The position numbers were made by a program, and so were the translations under genes. A stretch of 64,000 bases of DNA from Jiangella muralis (lineage in GTDB: Bacteria; Actinomycetota; Actinomycetes; Jiangellales; Jiangellaceae). Location: contig NZ_KQ434751.1 of NCBI RefSeq assembly GCF_001270745.1, positions 164,176 through 228,175 of the forward strand, in the 5' to 3' direction. Positions 25,555-34,468 of this stretch are shown here, in pieces. The notes under the pieces are model-generated. The model did no database searches. It saw nothing but the letters and a program-made list of their open reading frames with translations, and had not been told where the DNA came from. Each line of letters opens with the position of its first letter. Position 1 is the stretch's first letter.

Positions 25555-26631
25555 TCAGCCTGCCGGGGTGGGCGTGCTGGTCGCGTCGGTCGTCGGCGCC
25601 GACGGGGTCTCCCCCGGCTCCGGGGGGCCGGCGTCGGCCAGCCGCGCGTCGTCGGCCGGCACCGGGCCGACGGTGGCCGCGACCTCGAGCGGATCCAGCC
25701 CTTCGGCGACGGTCAGCGAGGCGATCACTCCGGGCTCCGGCGACCACACCAGGTGGTCCGGGCCGCGCAGCACGGCGGGCCGTCCGCCGAGGTCGACGAT
25801 CCGGTCGCCGACCAGTCCCGAGCCGTAGATGTCGCCCGACATCGTCTGGACGCTCAGCGACCCCTGCGGGCCCGAGACGTCCCAGCCGTACTGCGTCGAC
25901 CGCGCGGGCTCGGACTCGCCGCCGTACTCCAGCGCCATCGCGGCCGGCCAGCCGCCGAGGTCGACGACGCCGTCCTTCAGGGTGGCCGCGGCCGCCAGGT
26001 CCTCCAGCTCCGCGAGGTCGAAGCCGTCCGCGTCGACCCGCAGTTGCTGCCCGTCCGGCAGCAGCCACGCGAAGTCACGCCGGCCCGCCTCCAGGTCCCC
26101 CGGCGCCGGCACCAGAGTGCCGGGCGCGGTCCCCGCCGGCACCACGTCGGCCGGCTCCGGGCCGAACACGACGGCCAGCCGCTCGATGACGCCGTCGGCG
26201 TCCACGCCGGCCAGCCCCAGTTCGCCGCCGCCGCTGCACGGTCCGGTCTCCATCCGCGGCCAGACGTCCTCGACCTCCAGCCGGCCGTCCTCCGGCCACA
26301 GCAGCCGGACCTCGTCCGGCAGCTCCGCCGGGGTGATGTTCGAGCCGTAGGCGGGCAGATCCTCGCAGTCCTCGCCGGCCCCGGCCGACAGCGCCGGCCC
26401 GGCGGGCTGGGGGTTGATCGTCTCCGGGCCCGAGCCGCCGCCGAGCAGCGGCACCACGCCGGAGACCGCGGCCGCCGCCGTCAGCACCGAGGCCGCGCCC
26501 ACCTGGACACGGTGTCTGCGCAGCCGCCGGCGGCCGCCGTCGCGGGCGCGCCTGAGGACGTCGCCGTCCGGGTCCAGGCCGGTGGTCGCGGCCGCCAGGG
26601 CGGCCCGCAGGGTGTTCTCGTCGCTGGTCAT
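25555..26631 (-). CDS. Membrane-anchored partner of the ECF sigma factor
   Basis: A 358-residue protein whose start overlaps the sigma gene stop by 4 bp (ATGA). It has a short N-terminal cytoplasmic region, one transmembrane helix at about 43-63 (VGAASVLTAAAAVSG), then an acidic extracytoplasmic domain rich in Gly, Asp and Glu with two cysteines. Layout and coupling suggest a membrane-bound anti-sigma or accessory factor for the SigE-type protein. No zinc anti-sigma motif (HX3CX2C) is visible, so function rests on context only. Confidence 0.75.
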   Translation of the reverse strand: MTSDENTLRAALAAATTGLDPDGDVLRRARDGGRRRLRRHRVQVGAASVLTAAAAVSGVVPLLGGGSGPETINPQPAGPALSAGAGEDCEDLPAYGSNITPAELPDEVRLLWPEDGRLEVEDVWPRMETGPCSGGGELGLAGVDADGVIERLAVVFGPEPADVVPAGTAPGTLVPAPGDLEAGRRDFAWLLPDGQQLRVDADGFDLAELEDLAAAATLKDGVVDLGGWPAAMALEYGGESEPARSTQYGWDVSGPQGSLSVQTMSGDIYGSGLVGDRIVDLGGRPAVLRGPDHLVWSPEPGVIASLTVAEGLDPLEVAATVGPVPADDARLADAGPPEPGETPSAPTTDATSTPTPAG

Positions 26632-27143
26632 GACCGTGCCTCCGGAGTGAGGTGAGTGTCGTCGATGGCCGGGAGGATCGTCCGCAGCCGGGCCAGTGCG
26701 CGCGAGGTCTGGCTCTTCACGGTGCCGACGGAGCAGCCCATCGCCGCCGCGGTGTCGGCCTCCGAGAGATCGGCGAAGAACCGCAGCACCACCACCGCCC
26801 GCTGCCGCGCCGTCAGCGTCCGCAGCGCGCTCACGACGACGGCGCGCTCGTGGTAGACGTCGACGGCGTCGGGCCGCTGGTCCGGCCGGTCGTGGTCGAA
26901 GTCGTACGCCGCCTCCACCGGCCGCCGGGACCGTGACCGCCATCTGTTGATCGCGTGCCGGGTCAGCGCCCGGTGCGCGTAGGCCGCCGGGTCGGTGACC
27001 CGCGGCCAGGCGACGTACAGCCGCTCGTAGACGTCCTGGACCAGGTCCTCGGCGAGGCCCCGGTCGCCGGTCAGCAGGTAGGCGGAGCGGAGCAGCCGGG
27101 CCGACCACCCGGCCACGAACTCGTCGAATCCTTCGTTGCGCAC
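26628..27143 (-). CDS. ECF RNA polymerase sigma factor, SigE family
   Basis: A 171-residue sigma-70 family protein. Region 2 (residues 10-75, LLTGDRGLAEDLVQDVYERLY) contacts core polymerase and the -10 box; region 4 (110-165, LTARQRAVVVLRFFADLSEADTA and VGTVKSQTSRAL) is the -35 helix-turn-helix. Such SigE-family factors are numerous in actinobacteria. The downstream overlapping membrane gene is the likely regulator. The downstream genes in the operon do not reveal the stimulus. Confidence 0.92.
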   Translation of the reverse strand: MRNEGFDEFVAGWSARLLRSAYLLTGDRGLAEDLVQDVYERLYVAWPRVTDPAAYAHRALTRHAINRWRSRSRRPVEAAYDFDHDRPDQRPDAVDVYHERAVVVSALRTLTARQRAVVVLRFFADLSEADTAAAMGCSVGTVKSQTSRALARLRTILPAIDDTHLTPEARS

Positions 27144-27191
27144 ACCCCTCCAGACACCGCCGCAGCGGGAAAGGTTGCCGGGAACGCGGAA

Positions 27192-27224
27192 ACTCCCGCC
27201 ACCCCTGGCCGGGGTGACGGGAGT
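27192..27224 (-). terminator. Terminator after the FKBP operon
   Basis: Arms ACTCCCGCCACCCC (27192-27205) and GGGGTGACGGGAGT (27211-27224) pair with one mismatch around a 5-nt loop. It follows the FKBP stop on the minus strand and precedes the sigma factor gene. Confidence 0.75.
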
Positions 27225-27240
27225 CCGTGACGAGCGAGCG

Positions 27241-27606
27241 CTACTTCACGTCCAGCAGGTCGATGACGAAGACCAGCGTCTTGCCGGACAGCCGGTGACC
27301 GCCGCCGGCCGGGCCGTAGGCCTGGTCGGGCGGGACAACCAGCTGCCGCCGGCCGCCGACGCGCATGCCCGGGATGCCGTCCTGCCAGCCCTTGATCAGG
27401 CCACGCAGCGGGAACTCGATCGGCGCGCCGCGGTTCCACGACGCGTCGAACTCCTCGCCGGACTCGAACTCCACGCCCAGGTAGTGGACGAGGACGGTCG
27501 CGCCCGGCGCGGCCTCGACGCCGTCGCCGACGGTGAGGTCGCTGATCTGGAGGTCCGCCGGGGCGTCGCCGCCGACGAAGTCGATCTCGGGTCGTTCCAG
27601 GCCCAT
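27241..27606 (-). CDS. FKBP-type peptidyl-prolyl isomerase, cytoplasmic
   Basis: A single FKBP domain of 121 residues. VLVHYLGVEFESGEEFDASW, PIEFPLRGLIKGWQDGIPGM and LVVPPDQAYG are the standard FKBP segments; the aromatic pocket is largely conserved. It speeds cis-trans isomerisation of prolyl bonds. Its ATG overlaps the stop of the FKBP lipoprotein gene by 1 nt (TGATG), so both are co-translated: one exported and one internal isomerase. Confidence 0.93.
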   Translation of the reverse strand: MGLERPEIDFVGGDAPADLQISDLTVGDGVEAAPGATVLVHYLGVEFESGEEFDASWNRGAPIEFPLRGLIKGWQDGIPGMRVGGRRQLVVPPDQAYGPAGGGHRLSGKTLVFVIDLLDVK

Positions 27607-28694
27607 CAGTAGCTCCCGATGACGTCGATGACCAGGACCAGCGGCGCACCCTCGGCGCCGTCGGGGCTGGCGTTGTCGGCCGCGGAGATGCGGCTGACCA
27701 CCCGGCTGCCGATGTTCGCGCCGGTCAGCGCCTCCGCGAGGCCGGGGATGCCGGCCAGCTGCTCGGCCGCCAGCGTCAGCGGCGCCTGGCCCTCGTCCCA
27801 CGTCGTGATGACGTCGGCGCCGTCGGGGTAGGACGCCTGCACCATGTTGACCACCAGGTTCGCGCCCACCGGCTCACCGTCGCCGGTGACGACCAGGGTG
27901 GAGTCGGACGCCTCCGGCGGCGTGGCGGCCGCGAAGTCGACGGTCGGAGCCGCGCCCTCGGCGCCGTCGGTGACGACGGGCAGGCCCGCGGGCAGTTCGG
28001 CGACCGGCTCACCGGACGCCTGTCCCGCCGGGTCGATGGAGTCGACGATGTCGACCACGAACACCAGCGTGTCGTTCTGCAGGTCGTGGCCCTCCTGGGT
28101 GCCGTAGCCCTGGTCGGGCGGGATCGACAGCAGGACGCGGGAGCCGACGGCCTGGCCGGCCAGCCCTTCCTTCCAGCCCGGGATGACCTGGTCCAGCGAG
28201 AAGCTGGCGGCGCTGCCGCGGTCGTAGGAGTTGTCGAAGACGTACGGCTCGGCGTCGCCGGAGGCCGCGTCCTCGGAGGGGTCGGCGCTGGCGCCGTCCT
28301 CGGGCGTGGCGGCGCCGCCGACGTCGCCCTCGGCGGGCGGCTCGGTGGCCGCCGGGTCCTCGGCCGGAGGCTCCTCCGCGGGCGGCTGCTCGACGGGCGG
28401 CTGCTCGGCGGCCGGCGGGCGCGGCGCCCACGTCTGGCCGAGGTAGTTGGCCACGACGACGTCGTTCTCACCGACCTCGTCGCCGTCGCCCTCGTCGAGG
28501 ACCTCGATCTTCAGGTCCTCCGGCGGGTCCTCGTCGGGGATGGTGAGCGTCGGCTTCTCGCCCTGCGCGCCGGAGACCTCGACGCCCAGGTCAGTCGTGG
28601 CGGTGGAGTCGCCGTCTCCGTCGTCGCCTCCGCAGGCGGAGAGCGCGAGAGCGGATGACACGATCAGAGCGGCCAGAGCCTGTCGTCTGCGCAC
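27606..28694 (-). CDS. Lipoprotein with two FKBP-like domains
   Basis: A 362-residue lipoprotein (lipobox LSAC at residue ~21). The first FKBP domain is split by a low-complexity Pro/Glu/Ala-rich insert of about 60 residues between YLGQTW and YVFDNSYDRG, then resumes with FSLDQVIPGWKEGLAGQ and IPPDQGYG. A second, more diverged FKBP-like domain follows (LAAEQLAGIPGLAEALTGANIGSR) and lacks several aromatic pocket residues, so it may bind rather than catalyse. It is expected to assist folding of secreted proteins. It lies beside pafA, as FKBP genes often do in actinobacteria. Confidence 0.88.
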   Translation of the reverse strand: MRRRQALAALIVSSALALSACGGDDGDGDSTATTDLGVEVSGAQGEKPTLTIPDEDPPEDLKIEVLDEGDGDEVGENDVVVANYLGQTWAPRPPAAEQPPVEQPPAEEPPAEDPAATEPPAEGDVGGAATPEDGASADPSEDAASGDAEPYVFDNSYDRGSAASFSLDQVIPGWKEGLAGQAVGSRVLLSIPPDQGYGTQEGHDLQNDTLVFVVDIVDSIDPAGQASGEPVAELPAGLPVVTDGAEGAAPTVDFAAATPPEASDSTLVVTGDGEPVGANLVVNMVQASYPDGADVITTWDEGQAPLTLAAEQLAGIPGLAEALTGANIGSRVVSRISAADNASPDGAEGAPLVLVIDVIGSY

Positions 28695-28806
28695 GGTGAA
28701 CTAGTCCTTCATCTCTATCGCGGGCTGTGTTGTGTTCCGACGAAACGGCAACCCTAAGCGCTGCACCTGAGAACTACCTGAACGGGCTGCGGCAGGCAGC
28801 TTACGC

Positions 28807-30168
28807 TCACATTCCCTCGATGAGGCGAGCGACCCTCTCGTCGACGGACCGGAACGGGTCCTTGCACAACACCGTACGTTGTGCCTGGTCGTTGAGCTTC
28901 AGATGCACCCAGTCGACGGTGAAGTCGCGGCGGCGCTCCTGCGCCCGCTTGATGAACTCGCCGCGCAGCTTCGCCCGGGTGGTCTGCGGCGGCACCGACT
29001 TGGCCTCGAAGATCTCGACGTCGCGGGCCACCCGCTGCACCTGGCCGCGCTTCTCCAGCAGGTAGTACAGGCCGCGGCCGCGGTGGATGTCGTGGTAGGC
29101 GAGGTCGAGCTGGGCCACCCGCGGGTGCGTCAGCGTCATGTTGTGCTTGGCCCGGTAGCGCTCGATCAGCCGGTACTTCGTCACCCAGTCGATCTCGCCC
29201 TCGACCAGCGAGAGATCGGCGGAGTCGATGGCCTTGATGGTGCGCTCCCACAGCTCCAGCACGCGTTGGATGGCCGGGGTGGCCAGCTCGCGGCGCTCGA
29301 CGAAGTCGCGGGCCTTGGTGAAATATTCTTCCTGGATCTCCAGCGCGGACGCCTCGCGGCCACCGGCCAGCCGGACCTTGCGGCGGCCGGTGAGGTCGTG
29401 GCTGATCTCGCGGATGGCCCGGATGGGGTTCTCCAGCGTCATGTCGCGCAGACCGACGCCGGCCTCGATCATCCGCAGCACGAGGTCGGTGGCGCCGACC
29501 TTCAGCAGCGTGGTGCACTCGTTCATGTTGGAGTCGCCGACGATGACGTGCAGGCGGCGGTACCGCTCGGCGTCGGCGTGCGGCTCGTCGCGGGTGTTGA
29601 TGATCGGCCGGCTGCGGGTGGTGGCGCTGGAGACGCCCTCCCAGATGTGCTCGGCCCGCTGGCTGACGGCGAACACCGCGCCCCGCGGCGTCTGCAGCAC
29701 CTTGCCGGCGCCGCAGATCATCTGCCGGGTGACCAGGAACGGGATGAGGATGTCGGCCAGCCGGGAGAACTCGCCGTGCCGTCCGACCAGGTAGTTCTCG
29801 TGGCAGCCGTAGGAGTTGCCGGCGGAGTCGGTGTTGTTCTTGAACAGGTAGACGTCGCCGGCGATGCCCTCTTCGGCCAGCCGCTTCTCCGCGTCGACCA
29901 GTAGCCCTTCGAGAACCCGCTCGCCGGCCTTGTCGTGCGTGACGAGGTCGGTGATGCTGTCGCACTCGGGCGTGGCGTACTCGGGATGGCTGCCGACGTC
30001 GAGGTACAGGCGGGCCCCGTTGGACAGGAACACGTTGCTGCTGCGACCCCACGTGACGACCCGGCGGAACAGGTAGCGGGCGACCTCGTCGGGTGACAGT
30101 CGCCGCTGCCCGCGGAACGTGCACGTGACGCCGTACTCGTTCTCGAGACCGAAGATGCGGCGATCCAT
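28807..30168 (-). CDS. pafA: Pup-protein ligase PafA
   Basis: A 453-residue ligase that activates the Pup C-terminal Glu with ATP and joins it to substrate lysines. The glutamine-synthetase-like fold shows FGLENEYG at the ATP/Mg site (E9), the catalytic Asp D57 in [29 protein letters not shown], and [16 protein letters not shown]. Length matches known PafA. TAGGCT lies exactly 6 nt before the ATG, so a leaderless transcript separate from prcA is likely, although prcA ends only 9 nt upstream. Confidence 0.97.
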   Translation of the reverse strand: MDRRIFGLENEYGVTCTFRGQRRLSPDEVARYLFRRVVTWGRSSNVFLSNGARLYLDVGSHPEYATPECDSITDLVTHDKAGERVLEGLLVDAEKRLAEEGIAGDVYLFKNNTDSAGNSYGCHENYLVGRHGEFSRLADILIPFLVTRQMICGAGKVLQTPRGAVFAVSQRAEHIWEGVSSATTRSRPIINTRDEPHADAERYRRLHVIVGDSNMNECTTLLKVGATDLVLRMIEAGVGLRDMTLENPIRAIREISHDLTGRRKVRLAGGREASALEIQEEYFTKARDFVERRELATPAIQRVLELWERTIKAIDSADLSLVEGEIDWVTKYRLIERYRAKHNMTLTHPRVAQLDLAYHDIHRGRGLYYLLEKRGQVQRVARDVEIFEAKSVPPQTTRAKLRGEFIKRAQERRRDFTVDWVHLKLNDQAQRTVLCKDPFRSVDERVARLIEGM

Positions 30169-30177
30169 GGTCCGAGC

Positions 30178-30918
30178 CTAGTCGCCCGAGGTGTCGGAAT
30201 CGGCCTGCGGAGAGGTCTCGGAACCGCCACGGTCGAGCAAGGCGTCCAGAACCGGCCCGGTGAGCCGCCGGAACGTGCGCCGCGGCCGCTCGCGGTCGAG
30301 CACCGCGACCTCCAGCGACGACGGCGCCAGCTGCCGCGGCTCGTCGGTGTCGCGGCCCAGCGCGTCGACCGCCAGCCGCAGCGAGCCCTCCAGCGACGCG
30401 CCCTCGGTGAAGTGCTCGCTCACGTACCGGCCGACCTGCTCGGCCGCCCCGCCCATGACGGAGTAGCCGCTGTCGGCGGCCACCGAGCCGTCGTAGGTGA
30501 TGCGGTAGATCTGGTCGGTCTCGATGGTCAGGCCCACCTCGGCCACCACCAGCTCGACCTCGTACGGCTTCGGGTCCTGGGTGAAGATGGTCCCCAGCGT
30601 TTGCGCGTACACGTTCGCCAGCGCCCGCCCCGACACGTCCACGCGGTCGTAGGAGAAGCCGCGGAGGTCGGCCATGCGCACCCCGGCCTGGCGCAGGTTC
30701 TCGAACTCGTTGTATTTGCCGACCGCGGCGAACGCGATGCGGTCGTAGATCTCACTGATCTTGTGCAGCGACGGCGACGGGCTCTCGGCGGCGAACAGGA
30801 TGCCGCCCGCGTACTGGACGACGATGACCGACCGGCCCCGGGCGATGCCCTTGCGGGCGTAGTCGGCCCGGTCCTTCATGATCTGCTCGGGCGAGACGTA
30901 TCCGAACTGCATCGACAC
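30178..30918 (-). CDS. prcA: 20S proteasome alpha subunit
   Basis: A 246-residue alpha subunit that forms the outer rings and gate of the 20S core. It starts [26 protein letters not shown], the characteristic N-terminal gating segment. No N-terminal propeptide is expected. GTG 30918 has GGAGAGG 8 nt upstream; ATG 30912 is an alternative. The C-terminal tail (about 225-246) is acidic and Ser-rich as in other actinobacteria. It is followed by pafA after 9 nt. Confidence 0.97.
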   Translation of the reverse strand: MSMQFGYVSPEQIMKDRADYARKGIARGRSVIVVQYAGGILFAAESPSPSLHKISEIYDRIAFAAVGKYNEFENLRQAGVRMADLRGFSYDRVDVSGRALANVYAQTLGTIFTQDPKPYEVELVVAEVGLTIETDQIYRITYDGSVAADSGYSVMGGAAEQVGRYVSEHFTEGASLEGSLRLAVDALGRDTDEPRQLAPSSLEVAVLDRERPRRTFRRLTGPVLDALLDRGGSETSPQADSDTSGD

Positions 30919-30966
30919 CGACGGTTCCTCTCCTGCGGGCTGTTGTGCTGGTGAGCTGGGGTGTGG

Positions 30967-31806
30967 TCAGCGCAGCGGCGCGACCGGGCCGTCGGGGCGG
31001 AGGTCGCGGCCGGCCACGACCTCCTCGACGATCTGCGCGACGGCCTGCTCGTCGCGCTGCCGGTAGCCGGTCTCGTCGACCACCGCCACGATCGGGTAGA
31101 TCTTCCGCTGGAGGTCGGGCCCGCCGGTGGCGGAGTCGTCGTCGGCGGCGTCGTACAGCGCCTGGACGGTGACCGCGATGGCGTCATCGGCCGTGAGATC
31201 GTTGCGGTATAGCTTCTTCAGCGAGCCGCGGGCGAACACCGAGCCCGAGCCGACCGAGAAGAACTGGTGCTCCTCGTACCGGCCGCCGGTGACGTCGTAG
31301 GAGAAGATGCGGCCGCCGCCGATGGCGGTGTCGTACCCCGCGAACAGCGGCACCACCGCGAGGCCCTGCATGGCCATGCCGAGGTTGCCGCGGATCATGT
31401 GCGACAGCCGGTTGGCCTTACCCTCGAGGGACAGCACGGTGCCCTCGATCTTCTCGTAATGTTCCAACTCGAGCTGGAACAGTCGGATGAGTTCCAGGCC
31501 CAGCCCGGCCGAGCCGGCCATGCCGACCGCCGAGTACTCGTCGGCCTGGAAGACCTTCTGGATGTCGCGCTGGGCGATCATGTTGCCCATGGTGGCCCGC
31601 CGGTCGCCGGCCATGACCACCCCGCCCACGAACGTGGTGGCCACCAGCGTGGTGGCGTGCGGAACCAGCCCACTGAGGTCGCCCACCGGCACCCGGTTCC
31701 CCGGCAGCAACTCGGGCGAGTACTGCCGCAGGAACTCGGTGAACGACGACGTCCCCGGCGTCAGGAACTCCGCAGGCAGGCTGCCGAGACGCGAGACATC
31801 AACCAC
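30967..31806 (-). CDS. prcB: 20S proteasome beta subunit
   Basis: A 279-residue precursor. The propeptide covers residues 1-51; autocleavage before T52 in [11 protein letters not shown] exposes the catalytic N-terminal Thr. [20 protein letters not shown] supplies the conserved Lys/Asp residues of the active site. GTG 31806 begins immediately after the pup stop with no intervening base. Its ribosome site is GGTGGAGAG, which is at the same time the Gly-Gly-Glu end of pup. Confidence 0.97.
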   Translation of the reverse strand: MVDVSRLGSLPAEFLTPGTSSFTEFLRQYSPELLPGNRVPVGDLSGLVPHATTLVATTFVGGVVMAGDRRATMGNMIAQRDIQKVFQADEYSAVGMAGSAGLGLELIRLFQLELEHYEKIEGTVLSLEGKANRLSHMIRGNLGMAMQGLAVVPLFAGYDTAIGGGRIFSYDVTGGRYEEHQFFSVGSGSVFARGSLKKLYRNDLTADDAIAVTVQALYDAADDDSATGGPDLQRKIYPIVAVVDETGYRQRDEQAVAQIVEEVVAGRDLRPDGPVAPLR

Positions 31807-32016
31807 TTACTCTCCACCCTTCTGCACGAACGACCGGACGAAGTCCTCGGCGTTCTCCTCCAGCACCTCGTCGATCTCGTCGAGGATGGAGTCGACATCG
31901 TCGTCGATCTTGTCCTGCCGCTCCTTGAGCTCCTCGCTCGTCTCGGTCGCCTCGGTGTTCTCGACGTCCTCGTTCTTCCGGGTCTGCTTGTGACCGCCGG
32001 TCGTCTCACGCGCCAT
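31807..32016 (-). CDS. pup: Prokaryotic ubiquitin-like protein Pup
   Basis: A 69-residue, mostly disordered tag protein. The C-terminal half holds the coiled-coil-forming Mpa-binding region (SILDEIDEVLEENAEDFV) and ends FVQKGGE. Because the last residue is already Glu, no deamidation by Dop is needed before ligation. ATG 32016 has GGTGGAGG 6 nt upstream; the longer reading frame is rejected since Pup is 60-70 residues and starts MARET-like. The promoter lies about 35 nt upstream. Confidence 0.97.
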   Translation of the reverse strand: MARETTGGHKQTRKNEDVENTEATETSEELKERQDKIDDDVDSILDEIDEVLEENAEDFVRSFVQKGGE

Positions 32017-32047
32017 CGCCAACCTCCACCTGGTCGCCTTGAGAACG

Positions 32048-32069
32048 ACCCTATCCAGGAGTGGTGACA
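32048..32069 (-). promoter_or_regulatory. pup promoter with RecA-NDp/PafBC core
   Basis: On the minus strand TGTCA (32069-32065) is followed after exactly 11 nt by TAGGGT (32053-32048). Transcription would start about 7 nt later, giving a 25-nt leader that includes the pup ribosome site. Spacing equals that of the TTGTCRGTG-N8-TAnnnT promoter; only the TGTCR part of the upstream half is conserved (5 of 9). Confidence 0.5.
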
Positions 32070-32227
32070 TCATGCCGCCCCGGGACACCGGATCGGGCCA
32101 GAGATTTCTGCTTACGCCGACAGCGCAACCGCCTCCGGGCGGCCCGGCTTCGATAACGTGAGCCGCGCTCAGCGCCCGAAACGGCGCCCAGAACGCCACG
32201 TGCTGGCTGCTCGTGCGCCGGTCCGTA

Positions 32228-32942
32228 CCGTTGGCCGGGGCGCACGTTGGTCGTCCCCCTGGCGCCCATTCTCTTAACCGCGAAACCGCGCCTCAAGCGG
32301 ACCCAACGGCGCTTCGCGCGACGGGTGACCGCTTGACCCGCGGCTCCGCGGCCAAGAACTGGCAGCTATCAGGGGGACGGGGGCAGTATGGGCACGCCTC
32401 GGGGTTCGCTGCCGTGGTCCGGGCCCGCCGTGGCCCCCTCCACCGAGTTGATCAGCCACCAAGGGGCCACTTCACGCGGGGCGGGTGCACCTCACCCGCG
32501 CCAGGACCACATGGCCGCCGCCGACGACCGTCATCCGGTGCTACGGCGGGTGAGGTGCCCACCACGCGAGTGACGTCGACGACGACCAAACGGCGCACCG
32601 ACAGGAACGACGATAGGTCCGAGTACTGGCCGCTCGTGGTTGGCAGTTTGGTGGGCCCAGGGCGCCAGTAATCCGCCAACCATCGGTGGCCGCGCACGGC
32701 CAGGGGGCGGTGGGGACGGCAGCCAGGCAAACGGCGCACGGCGCACCGGGCGGTCTCTGCCCGCACTTCCCCCGTCCCCCTGATAGCTGCCCGTTCTTGG
32801 CCGCGGTGCCGCGGGTCAAGCGGTGCTTCGCCGCGCGAAGCGCCAATGGGTCCGCTTGAGGCGCGGTGCCGCGGCTGAGAAAATGGGCAAGGGGGACGGC
32901 CCACTGCCGCAAGGCGGCGAACTAGCGCCCAGCGGCCAACGG
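32228..32942. repeat. 715-bp inverted-repeat region between dop and pup
   Basis: Core arms 32252-32394 and 32758-32898 are roughly 85% identical in inverted orientation (by eye). Matching CCGTTGGCCG ends extend the symmetry to 32228 and 32942, the latter 2 nt from the dop stop. The centre holds a 115-bp dispersed element (32468-32582). No credible gene is seen in 32252-32944: apparent reading frames on the two strands resemble each other only because of the inversion. It separates dop from pup, which are usually close. Confidence 0.9.
32468..32582. repeat. 115-bp dispersed element, copy A
   Basis: Aligns without gaps to 53314-53428 with 18 differences (84% identity). The first 19 and last 25 or so positions are nearly invariant, while the middle varies. 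Both ends contain related TCAC(N)CGCG blocks in opposite orientation. Confidence 0.9.
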
Positions 32943-32944
32943 AC

Positions 32945-34456
32945 TCAGCGCTGGGTCAGTGCGCTGACCAGGTCACCCGCCGTGTCGCACTGGTCCAGGA
33001 GGTCGCCGACGTGGGCCTTGGTGCCGCGGCTGGGGTCGAGCGTGGGCACGCGCTGCAGCGCTTCGCGACCGGGGAGGTCGAAGATCACCGAGTCCCAGGA
33101 GGCCGCCGCGATGGAGTCGGCGTACTTGTCGAGGCAGCGGCCGCGGAAGTAGGCGCGGGTGTCCTCGGGCGGCAGGTGGACGGCGTCGTCGATCTCCTGG
33201 TCGGTGACGATGCGCTGCATGCGGCCCTTCGCGACCAGCCGCCGGTAGAGCCCTCGCTCGGGCCGGATGTCGGCGTACTGGAGGTCGATGAGGTGCAGCT
33301 TCGGGTGCTTCCAGTCCATGCCGTCGCGGTCGCGGTAGGACCGCAGCAGCGCCAGCTTGGCCACCCAGTCGAGCTGGTCGGACAGCGACATCGGGTCGGT
33401 GGCCAGCGCCTGCAGGGTGGTCTCCCAGCGGTTCAGCACGTCGGCGGTGACGGGGTCGACGTCGGCGCCGTAGCGGTCCTCGACGAATTTGCGGGCCTGC
33501 TCGGCGTACTCGGTCTGGAGCTGGACGGCGGTCAGCTTGCGGCCGTCGGCCAGCTCGATCAGGTGCTTGAGGGTGGGGTCGTGCGAGACCTCGTGCAGGG
33601 CGCCGACCGGCCGCGACACCGCGAGGTCGCCGCCGAGGAAGCCGTCCTCGATCATGGCGAGGACGATCGCGGTAGTGCCGAGCTTGAGGTAGGTCGAGAT
33701 CTCGGAGAGGTTCGCGTCGCCGAGGATGACGTGCAGGCGGCGGTAGCGCTCGGGGTCGGCGTGTGGCTCGTCGCGGGTGTTGATGATCGGCCGCTTGAGG
33801 GTGGTCTCGAGCCCGACCTCGACCTCGAAGTAGTCGGCGCGCTGGGAGATCTGGAAGCCGTGCCCGCTGCCGTCCTGGCCGATGCCGACCCGCCCGGCGC
33901 CGCACACGACCTGGCGCGACACGAAGAACGGGATGAGGTGGCGGACGATGTCGGCGAACGGCGTCGACCGGTTCATCAGGTAGTTCTCGTGGCAGCCGTA
34001 CGAGGCGCCCTTGTTGTCGACGTTGTTCTTGTACAGCTGGATGGGCTGCGCGCCGGGCAGCCGGCCGGCCCACTGGGCCGCGACACCCATGATGGTCTCA
34101 CCGGCCTTGTCCCAGACGACGGCGTCGCGCGGGGACGTGACCTCGGGCGACGAGTACTCGGGGTGGGCGTGGTCGACGTAGAGGCGGGCGCCGTTGGTGA
34201 GGATGAGGTTGGCCAGCCCGATCTCCTCGTCGGTGAGCTGGCTGGGGTCGGCGCCGCCGCGGGACAGCTCGAACCCGCGGGCGTCGCGCAGCGGGTTCTC
34301 CTCCTCGAAGTCCCACCTCGCCCGCCGCGCGTGCGCGCGCTGCGCCGCGTAGCCGTTGACCACCTGCGACGAGGCCAGCATGGAGTTGGCCGCAGGGTTG
34401 CTGGGCACCGAGATGCCGTACTCGGTCTCGATTCCCATGATGCGACGGGCACTCAT
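32945..34456 (-). CDS. dop: Depupylase/deamidase Dop
   Basis: A 503-residue PafA homologue that removes Pup from substrates. It has GIETEYGIS at the ATP site, the Dop-loop region ([19 protein letters not shown], about 45-63) absent from PafA, the catalytic Asp D95 in [12 protein letters not shown], and [17 protein letters not shown]. Since Pup here ends in Glu, depupylation rather than deamidation should be its main task. TAGGCT at 34468-34463 lies 6 nt before the ATG, the same box and spacing as at pafA. The first three bases of this box are also the original stop codon of the upstream GNAT gene. Confidence 0.97.
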   Translation of the reverse strand: MSARRIMGIETEYGISVPSNPAANSMLASSQVVNGYAAQRAHARRARWDFEEENPLRDARGFELSRGGADPSQLTDEEIGLANLILTNGARLYVDHAHPEYSSPEVTSPRDAVVWDKAGETIMGVAAQWAGRLPGAQPIQLYKNNVDNKGASYGCHENYLMNRSTPFADIVRHLIPFFVSRQVVCGAGRVGIGQDGSGHGFQISQRADYFEVEVGLETTLKRPIINTRDEPHADPERYRRLHVILGDANLSEISTYLKLGTTAIVLAMIEDGFLGGDLAVSRPVGALHEVSHDPTLKHLIELADGRKLTAVQLQTEYAEQARKFVEDRYGADVDPVTADVLNRWETTLQALATDPMSLSDQLDWVAKLALLRSYRDRDGMDWKHPKLHLIDLQYADIRPERGLYRRLVAKGRMQRIVTDQEIDDAVHLPPEDTRAYFRGRCLDKYADSIAAASWDSVIFDLPGREALQRVPTLDPSRGTKAHVGDLLDQCDTAGDLVSALTQR

Positions 34457-34462
34457 GTCACG

Positions 34463-34468
34463 AGCCTA
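34463..34468 (-). promoter_or_regulatory. dop -10 box overlapping the GNAT stop codon
   Basis: TAGGCT, 6 nt before the dop ATG. Its TAG is the in-frame stop of the GNAT gene, so the promoter is embedded in the end of the upstream gene. Confidence 0.55.

Noticed and set aside
30175-30196. TGTCG near the pafA -10 box as a fourth PafBC site
   Set aside because: At the required distance TGTCG is on the opposite strand; on the coding strand it reads CGACA, so it does not fit.
32213-32912. Two reading frames on opposite strands between pup and dop that encode similar peptides
   Set aside because: The similarity follows directly from the inverted repeat; composition is unlike real proteins here and no start site or family feature supports either.
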